Of a DNA stretch of 64,000 nucleotides, positions 58,376 through 64,000 are shown piece by piece. Location: the NCBI RefSeq assembly GCF_001613345.1, contig NZ_BDCE01000057.1, forward strand, positions 124,001 through 188,000, in the 5' to 3' direction. A program made the translations under genes and the position numbers. The notes below the pieces were generated by a model. That model was not told the DNA's origin, did no database searches, and saw nothing but the letters and a program-made list of their open reading frames with translations. Every line of letters starts with the position of its first letter. Positions within the stretch are counted from its first letter, which is position 1. This DNA comes from Nocardia uniformis NBRC 13702. GTDB taxonomy: Bacteria > Actinomycetota > Actinomycetes > Mycobacteriales > Mycobacteriaceae.

Positions 58376-59431
58376 TCAGTCATGGCCGCTACCTCCATCG
58401 GGTGCGGGACCGAAGCGGCGAATATCCCACCGTTCGCCAGCCCACTGTGAAAGCGGGCTGTAGCCGAGCGGGACACCGAATGTGGCAGCGTGCAGGACCA
58501 TTTCGGTGCCGTCGATATCTCCGGCGTAGATGACGACGTGATGTGAGTCCTGCTGGCCCGGGATCGTGAAGTAGATGAGGTCACCGGGGCGGCGCTGGTC
58601 AGCGCCGATAATGCTGGCGCGGGGGTCGTCTTGTTGGGCTTGGGTGTAGTGCGGCAGGGTAATCTGCCCGCCGGAGGCGGCGTGCACGGCGTACAGGACC
58701 AGCCCGGAACAGTCGAATCCGCCATTGGTGGGGCCGTTTTCGTCTCCGCCACCCCACACGTATGGGGTGCCGACCCATGGTTGGGCTGCGGCCAGCACTC
58801 GGTGCCCGAACCCGTCACCGGCCGGTGCGGACTGCGCGCATGCGGGGGAGGGGATGCCGATCAACGGCGCGAGGTGCGAGAGGAGCTGGGCGACGCGGTC
58901 GATGTCGTGGGAATAGGCTTCCGGCTTCGCGGAGCGTTCGACGGCTTGGGCGAGCGCGGTCGGGGGCATGGTCGGCCAGTCGGGGATCTTCTCGAGCTGG
59001 TCGTAGAACCAGTTCGCCTGGTGTGTGGGGTTCATCAATTGCGCGATGCCGACCGCCCCGTGCAGGGAGGCTCGTATCTGCCAGGGCCCGAGCGAGTCGT
59101 GGTCGCTGCCCACGGCATCGTGGTCGTACCGCAATGATTCCGGCACGTTGGTGTTGGCGAAGTTGCGTAGGTCGCTTTCGGTGGTCGCGGCCAGCAGCGC
59201 GGCGGTGATGCCGTGTTCGCTGATGCCGCGTTGGCGTCCGATCTCGATGGTCATCCGTGCCAGGGCCAGCTGCTTGTCGGAGTAGCCATCGAGTGCCGGG
59301 GTGCTTGTGTCGCTCGAATATGTCGGGCAGCTGTTGTCGGCGGGCAGGATGATCAGGATCACCAGCAGCGGCACCGCCACTACGGCGGCGATGACTGCGC
59401 CGATCACGCCCCAACCGTGTCCCCGAGTCAT
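58376..59431 (-). CDS. NlpC/P60 peptidoglycan hydrolase (VirB1-like role)
   Basis: A membrane anchor (residues 8-30) and a ~160-residue region with transglycosylase-like features (TTESDLRNFANTNV; DSLGPWQI) precede an NlpC/P60 domain with the catalytic Cys241 (FDCSGLV), His298 and His314. It would open the cell wall for the secretion channel. Its start overlaps the stop of the VirB4-like gene (ATGA). Confidence 0.9.
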   Translation of the reverse strand: MTRGHGWGVIGAVIAAVVAVPLLVILIILPADNSCPTYSSDTSTPALDGYSDKQLALARMTIEIGRQRGISEHGITAALLAATTESDLRNFANTNVPESLRYDHDAVGSDHDSLGPWQIRASLHGAVGIAQLMNPTHQANWFYDQLEKIPDWPTMPPTALAQAVERSAKPEAYSHDIDRVAQLLSHLAPLIGIPSPACAQSAPAGDGFGHRVLAAAQPWVGTPYVWGGGDENGPTNGGFDCSGLVLYAVHAASGGQITLPHYTQAQQDDPRASIIGADQRRPGDLIYFTIPGQQDSHHVVIYAGDIDGTEMVLHAATFGVPLGYSPLSQWAGERWDIRRFGPAPDGGSGHD

Positions 59432-61098
59432 GACCGAGCCTGCCGTTCGGTGTTGGGTTCGGCGCCCGCTCGCTGGGTGGCGAAGGTGAGGAAGCGGGAG
59501 TTGGTGTCGCCCAGGTGTTCTCGTTCGATGTCGGTCAAGGCGAGTTGGAAGGGGATGCCGGGTCGGCGGTCTTCACCGATCTTGAGCAGGAACTTGCCGG
59601 TTCCCGGTGGCAGCGGCCGATTGTCGCCGAGGCCGGTGATGTCTCCGCTCAGCGCGGCGGGGGAGGACCAGGCGGTGACCATCTCGCGTTCGGTCGCGGT
59701 GAACGGCACACGCGAGTCCAGCCGTGAGATCTCCTCTGCGGGCAGGGCTCCGAAAATCTTGGCGCGGGCGCGTTCGAGGAATCCGAGGGCCTTGCTGGCA
59801 CTGGCTCCGAGGCTGTCGAGGTCTTTGATGGTGTGCGAGATCATGATCAGCGCGCAGGCGATGCCGCGTTGTAGGCGGGTGAGCTCGTCGACGCGGTCGA
59901 CCATGAACTCACCCATGCCCAGGACTTGCCACAGTTCGTCCATGACCGCTTGGAAGTAGCGTTGCCGGATCAGTCCGGCGTCGGCAAGGGCGTTGTGGGC
60001 TTCGATGGCGGCAAAGCCCGTGGCCCAGCACGCGATCATGACCGCGGCTTTGAGTTTCTTGTCCCCGGACGGGATGTGGGACACATCGACGCAGATCGCG
60101 GCGGCATCGAGGTCGATGCGGGTAGTGGTGTGCCCATTGAAGATTCGCCCGAACGGACCTTGGGTGAGCGCCCGTAGTGAGCGGCGGATGCCGATGATGG
60201 CTTCTCGGTAGGCAGTGTCGGTGTCGGCGGCGGCATCCAGGCAGAGGTCTTCGCCTCCGGCGACGATGACCTTCACCAAATCGTCGATGACGGGCGGCTG
60301 GTCCGGGGTGAAGCCACGTCCGCCGGATTCTCTGGGGGTGTGCAGGATTCGCAGCGCGGTGGTGATCACAGTCTGCTCGTAATCGGCCACCCGGGCACCG
60401 CGAACCAGTTCGATCAGCGCCGACAGGAGGGATGCCTGCCGCGCGTGCCATTCGTGGCGCATCACCGCCGCGCGCTCACCCTGTCCGGCCTTCTCCAGGG
60501 CGAGGACGGCATCGGCGAGCGCTCCGCCGTCGAGAGGATTGAGACGTCCGTATCCGTGACCCAGATCGATGACCTGCCCGCCGACCGCCTCCACCAGCTG
60601 CCGGTAGTCGGGTTTGACGTCGGCGAGGATGAGCGGGGTGACACCCTGGGCGATACCGCCGATCACGATCCGCCGCACCAGCGACGACTTCCCGAAACCG
60701 TTGAGGCCCAGGACGAACAGGCTCGGCGCGGACAGCAGTCCGGCGCGGGCGAACCAGTTGAGCGGGTCGAAACACACGGGCGCGCCCGTGCGCAGATGCG
60801 GGCCGAGCGGGGTACCGATGACCGGTGCACCGGCCCCGACGGCCCACGGCCAGAGGCCGACGATTTGCGCGGTGGTGCCTCGGACTTCCAATGGCCTGCC
60901 CACGCCCGCGCACCGGCCTCCTTCCACACCTCGGTAGCCGGTGGCAGTGGCTCGCGCGTTGGGACGGTCGCCTCGTCCTTTCCGATCCTCGGTCTGCTCG
61001 CGAGCGGGTTCGCCACCATGGCGGCCGATTAGTCGGCGACGGCGTAGGGCGGGGTCGGATGTGTCGGAATCTGGTGCGCGGCGAGATGATCGGCGCAT
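59428..61098 (-). CDS. VirB4/TraC-like conjugation ATPase
   Basis: A 556-residue ATPase powering type IV secretion. Walker A GLNGFGKS is at 131-138, Walker B QAVMDELWQVL near 385, and TraC-like segments lie between them (ILADVKPDYRQLVEAVGGQV; GRLNPLD). It is shorter than VirB4 because the N-terminal VirB4 domain is carried by the separate SCO6880-family protein encoded just upstream. It starts after GGAGGG. Confidence 0.9.
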   Translation of the reverse strand: MRRSSRRAPDSDTSDPALRRRRLIGRHGGEPAREQTEDRKGRGDRPNARATATGYRGVEGGRCAGVGRPLEVRGTTAQIVGLWPWAVGAGAPVIGTPLGPHLRTGAPVCFDPLNWFARAGLLSAPSLFVLGLNGFGKSSLVRRIVIGGIAQGVTPLILADVKPDYRQLVEAVGGQVIDLGHGYGRLNPLDGGALADAVLALEKAGQGERAAVMRHEWHARQASLLSALIELVRGARVADYEQTVITTALRILHTPRESGGRGFTPDQPPVIDDLVKVIVAGGEDLCLDAAADTDTAYREAIIGIRRSLRALTQGPFGRIFNGHTTTRIDLDAAAICVDVSHIPSGDKKLKAAVMIACWATGFAAIEAHNALADAGLIRQRYFQAVMDELWQVLGMGEFMVDRVDELTRLQRGIACALIMISHTIKDLDSLGASASKALGFLERARAKIFGALPAEEISRLDSRVPFTATEREMVTAWSSPAALSGDITGLGDNRPLPPGTGKFLLKIGEDRRPGIPFQLALTDIEREHLGDTNSRFLTFATQRAGAEPNTERQARS

Positions 61099-61101
61099 CG
61101 C

Positions 61102-62598
61102 TCAGCCCTCCAGGAACTTCGGGACGCTGGCATGCTCAGGGAGGATGACCCCGACGCCGAGAGACGCCGCGAACGCCGCGGCTTGGTAGCGGTAAGAGCG
61201 CTCGATGTGGAGCCGGCACTGAGTCGAGAGGTCCTTGGTCAAGGCTTCGATGCGGGGCAGATCGGTGCCAGCGGGGCTGGTGACAGTGATCAACAACCCG
61301 TAGCGGGTCACGCCGTGCCCTCGCGCCTGCTCGGTGCGGGCCTGCTCGGTCGCCTGGACCCGGATCACCGACGCCGCTGAAGTAAGCCCGCCGCGCTGAT
61401 TCTGGGAGCCGACGAGGGCATCCTTGTAGTCGTTGTCGACGATCGTGGTCGCCTCCGCCGCCGAATGCGGCCGATACACCACGGCAACCCGCTTACGGGG
61501 TAGCTCCGGGTTGGGTTCGAGTAGCCGGGTCAGTACCCGCTCGGTCACCACGCCTTGGGACGCGGCGTCCATCTCCCAGGTCACCGATACCGCGCCCATG
61601 TGGCGGTAGTGGTCGCGGCGCTCGTCGTGCTCGCTGGGTCCAGCCTGATCCCAGGTGAGGCCGTGTCCGTCGGGTTCGGTGACGGCGGTTTCCAGGTCGG
61701 GTTGCGACGACGGGTCGAAGCTGCGGCGGACGAAGGTGATGATCTCGTCGGCGGTCATCGGACGCGACCGAACGCCGGCGTCCTCGAGTGCGGCGGTGAT
61801 ACCCGGTAGTCGGCGTGCGATTTCCAGGGCCTGTTCGGCGGGGTCTTTGCGTCGTTCCGGCGTGGTGGCGCGCAGTGTGATCGCCAACCTGGCTTCCAGC
61901 CGGACGTGTTGCGCGGGCAGCCCGGTTCCCAATGCCCACATCACTTCTCGCGCGACCTCGGGGGCGTCGGGATCGGTGAGCGTTTCGACTTCTTTCAGCA
62001 GGCGGTTGCCGGTCTCGGGCACGGTGTCGAGCACCGGGACGATCGCGGCGATATCGGGTTGGCCGCCGATATCGGCGAGGAATCCGCCCCAGGACGCGAC
62101 CCAGCGGTCCACCACCGGCTGATCCACCGCCTCTGCTCCCTGCGGCCAGCAGGCCAGCACGATCGTGTACTCATGCAGTTTCGGGGCGTGGATCATGCCG
62201 AAGGGCCACCCGGCGATATCGCGCCCGGAATACAGACGCGTACTGACCAGTAGACCCGGCAACTGACGCGACCGTCCGGGCAGTGTGGAGAATGCACCAC
62301 CGTGGTACAGGGTTTCGCGGCGACGCCGGGCATGTACCCACCGGGTCAAGAGGATGGTCCGCTCGTAGCCGGAACGGCCACCGATGCGGATCATCAGCGG
62401 TCCGGTCACGGCGGCACCGGCGGCGAGAACGATTGCCGAGGCCGGGAATCCGGCGATCAGATGAGTGATCATCGCTGTGATCACCACGGTGCCCGCGGTC
62501 ACCATCGCGGGCCACGACAGCCCGAGCAGGCCCTCCGCGCGCGGAACGGTGCCCGCGTTGTAGGTGCGTTCAATGTCGGTTTCGACATGTATCGCCAT
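61102..62598 (-). CDS. SCO6880-family conjugation protein
   Basis: 498 residues from ATG 62598, which follows AAGGAGG. Two or three membrane helices at about 28-75 are followed by a basic loop and a large cytoplasmic domain. Sequence features such as RPFGMIH-like WPFGMIHAPKLHEYTIVLACWPQG, VDRWVASWGG and RSYRYQAAAFAASLGVGV fit the SCO6880 family, which combines PrgI-like membrane segments with a VirB4 N-terminal-like domain in actinobacterial conjugation systems. It works with the ATPase encoded next. Confidence 0.85.
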   Translation of the reverse strand: MAIHVETDIERTYNAGTVPRAEGLLGLSWPAMVTAGTVVITAMITHLIAGFPASAIVLAAGAAVTGPLMIRIGGRSGYERTILLTRWVHARRRRETLYHGGAFSTLPGRSRQLPGLLVSTRLYSGRDIAGWPFGMIHAPKLHEYTIVLACWPQGAEAVDQPVVDRWVASWGGFLADIGGQPDIAAIVPVLDTVPETGNRLLKEVETLTDPDAPEVAREVMWALGTGLPAQHVRLEARLAITLRATTPERRKDPAEQALEIARRLPGITAALEDAGVRSRPMTADEIITFVRRSFDPSSQPDLETAVTEPDGHGLTWDQAGPSEHDERRDHYRHMGAVSVTWEMDAASQGVVTERVLTRLLEPNPELPRKRVAVVYRPHSAAEATTIVDNDYKDALVGSQNQRGGLTSAASVIRVQATEQARTEQARGHGVTRYGLLITVTSPAGTDLPRIEALTKDLSTQCRLHIERSYRYQAAAFAASLGVGVILPEHASVPKFLEG

Positions 62599-62658
62599 AG
62601 TCAACCCCTCCTTTGTCTCGTCGGTGGGCGTCGGCCAGCGAATTACGCTGGGGGACAG

Positions 62659-64000
62659 TCAGATTGGAATATCGTCACCACCTCGTTGTCGACGTGGAGG
62701 AGTCGGCGGGGGTGCGCCGCGTTTGTTCTGTGGTGGTGCCGCGGGCGCAGCCGCTCCGGTGCTGCTACTCGGTGTGCGGGTGTGGCCGGGTGCTGCGCCG
62801 GCCGGAGTGCCGGAACTGCTGGTTGCCGCTGTCGACGACGTATTACTCGGCTTGGCGGATGCTGCTTTGCTTCCCGGCGTCCTGGCTGATGACCGGGTGA
62901 CGTGACCAGTTGCCGATCCGCCGCTAGCACTCCCGCCTCCAGTACTGGAGGCAGACGTGGCCGCGCCCCGCGAGGCTGCGGAACCTCCGCGCGCGATCAA
63001 AGCCTTTCCGCCAGTGGCGACAGCGGCACCAGCGGTCAGCACCATGCCGACGGCCGCCGCGCCCGAGCCACCGGACCCCGCCGCAGAGACGACGGGAGAC
63101 ACCAGGCGCATCAGAGCGGGCAGAACGAACACCGCACAGATCAAGAGCATCAGGCCCACCAAGCGGCGCTGCCCGGCGTCGGCATCCAACGGAGCGGTCG
63201 GGTTCATCGCCGAGGTGGTGTCGACCGTGGAGAAGGCAATCAGGTACACCAAGGCCGCCACGGGTTTCCACAGCAAAAACGCCACGACCCAAGACCACAA
63301 CCGGTCGTGTGCGTGCTTGCCGGAGCCGAGCCCGGACCCTGCCGCCGCGATCGGCAACAACCCCATCGCGACGACGAGGAACGCCTGCCGCAGGATGGCC
63401 ATCACCGCCATCGCCAACGCCCCGAGCATGCCGACACACGCCACGATCAGGATCAACCCCGGGGAGAATCCCGTGTAGGCAGTGGTTTCGACCATGAATG
63501 CCGCGGTGCCAGCGGCATTTCCGTCGGTGACATCGTCGATGATCCAGGCCGCGAATGCATCCGAAGCCCGCGACGCACTCAAGATGACCGCTCCGGCGAT
63601 CCAGACCGCGACCACCGAGCGGGCCAGCACCCGCATCACCTCACCGGCTTGCTCGCCGTGGGCGTTATGGCGGGCGATCGCGATACGTACCGCGCCCACC
63701 ATCACCGACGCGGCCAGACAGTAGACCTGAATATCGGTGGTGTACTTGCTGATTCGCGCCCACAAGTCCTGTTCAGCCAGCAGCTTGTCGTTGGGAAGGT
63801 GGGTCCACCACACCAGCGACATGATCAATGCCTGCCCGAGCCCGTGAAGTAAGGAGTCGACGACCGATCCGAAGGTCGTGTCCCACGCCTTGTCCTTCAC
63901 CGCGTCGACCGCATCGGTCGGATGCAGGGCCACATTGCCCGCCTTACATGCCGCAGACGCCGCGTCCCCGAGAAAGCCCAGGCCGGGGACACTGTCAACG
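62659..64000 (-). CDS. VirB6/TrbL-like inner-membrane channel protein, 5' end outside window
   Basis: The frame is open to the window edge, so the N-terminus is missing; an internal GTG at 63933 is not needed as a start. It has five to six membrane helices in the visible part (including VYCLAASVMVGAVRIAI and LILIVACVGMLGALAM), a TrbL-like layout, then a long disordered Ser/Ala/Gly/Thr tail ending in a Pro/Arg-rich stretch and DDIPI. It is the first visible gene of the secretion operon. Confidence 0.85.
   Translation of the reverse strand, partial: VDSVPGLGFLGDAASAACKAGNVALHPTDAVDAVKDKAWDTTFGSVVDSLLHGLGQALIMSLVWWTHLPNDKLLAEQDLWARISKYTTDIQVYCLAASVMVGAVRIAIARHNAHGEQAGEVMRVLARSVVAVWIAGAVILSASRASDAFAAWIIDDVTDGNAAGTAAFMVETTAYTGFSPGLILIVACVGMLGALAMAVMAILRQAFLVVAMGLLPIAAAGSGLGSGKHAHDRLWSWVVAFLLWKPVAALVYLIAFSTVDTTSAMNPTAPLDADAGQRRLVGLMLLICAVFVLPALMRLVSPVVSAAGSGGSGAAAVGMVLTAGAAVATGGKALIARGGSAASRGAATSASSTGGGSASGGSATGHVTRSSARTPGSKAASAKPSNTSSTAATSSSGTPAGAAPGHTRTPSSSTGAAAPAAPPQNKRGAPPPTPPRRQRGGDDIPI

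Larger units (their letters stand above)
43324..64000. mobile_element. Integrative conjugative element at tRNA-Asn (left part)
   Basis: From the tRNA 3' end rightward the content switches from mycobacterium-like core genes to integrase, excisionase, a giant methylase-helicase and type IV secretion genes, all on the minus strand with strong Shine-Dalgarno sequences and many ATGA overlaps. The exact left junction (inside the 3' half of the tRNA) is inferred. The right end, any relaxase and the second attachment site are beyond the window. Confidence 0.88.

Noticed and set aside
58324..58818. 164-codon frame within the NlpC/P60 gene
   Set aside because: Shifted frame of the hydrolase gene with Thr/Pro/Ser-rich, motif-free translation.
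1..64000. CRISPR arrays
   Set aside because: No regularly spaced identical repeats with unique spacers were found; the only repeats are the palindromes and coding tracts listed.

Overview
The window is high-GC actinobacterial chromosome. Gene order across its two halves (CorC-like CBS protein, a Rv2365c-like protein, era, amidase, recO, uppS, a Rv2360c-like protein, Fur/Zur, ArsR/SmtB, glyS, then a TPM-domain protein, dgt, dnaG, a Rv2342-like protein and tRNA-Asn) follows the known Mycobacterium order around Rv2366c-Rv2342, with the amidase and the metal regulators in their expected places. The large NRPS, the extra genes between conserved blocks and the style of the integrated element point to Nocardia or a close relative. 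This is inferred from gene content and order; no marker gene in the window fixes the genus.

Region 1 (1-14.1 kb) is conserved housekeeping DNA: ribosome assembly GTPase Era, DNA repair (RecO and a three-gene alkylation-repair operon of ogt, a 2OG-Fe(II) oxygenase and an Ada-type zinc module), undecaprenyl diphosphate synthase, a TetR/membrane protein pair, the zinc regulators SmtB and Zur with a clear palindromic operator, and glycyl-tRNA synthetase closed by a perfect-hairpin terminator. Two related palindromic elements (about 75 and 89 bp) sit in intergenic gaps here.

Region 2 (14.2-29.5 kb) is one biosynthetic locus: a small protein of unknown function followed 6 bases later by a 4830-residue NRPS. 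I read its domains as C-A-T-E / C-A-T / C-A-T / C-T-TE. The last module has no adenylation domain, and five low-complexity or repetitive segments interrupt otherwise ordinary domains.

Region 3 (29.5-43.4 kb) returns to core genes: a sulfite-oxidase-fold protein, a TPM-domain membrane protein, an MBL hydrolase, a DUF218 protein, dGTPase, a dioxygenase-like protein lacking one iron ligand, a biotin ECF transporter (bioN-bioY-bioM), primase DnaG and tRNA-Asn. Three genes here look leaderless.

Region 4 (43.4-64.0 kb, running off the right edge) is an integrative conjugative element inserted beside tRNA-Asn. It carries integrase, excisionase, a very large methylase-helicase, DUF4913, and a type IV secretion set (VirD4/TraG coupling ATPase, VirB4-like ATPase, SCO6880-family protein, VirB6/TrbL-like protein, NlpC/P60 hydrolase). 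All these genes lie on the minus strand, mostly with strong Shine-Dalgarno sequences and ATGA overlaps. Three accessory proteins share a short C-terminal signature not known to me. No relaxase or distal attachment site is inside the window.
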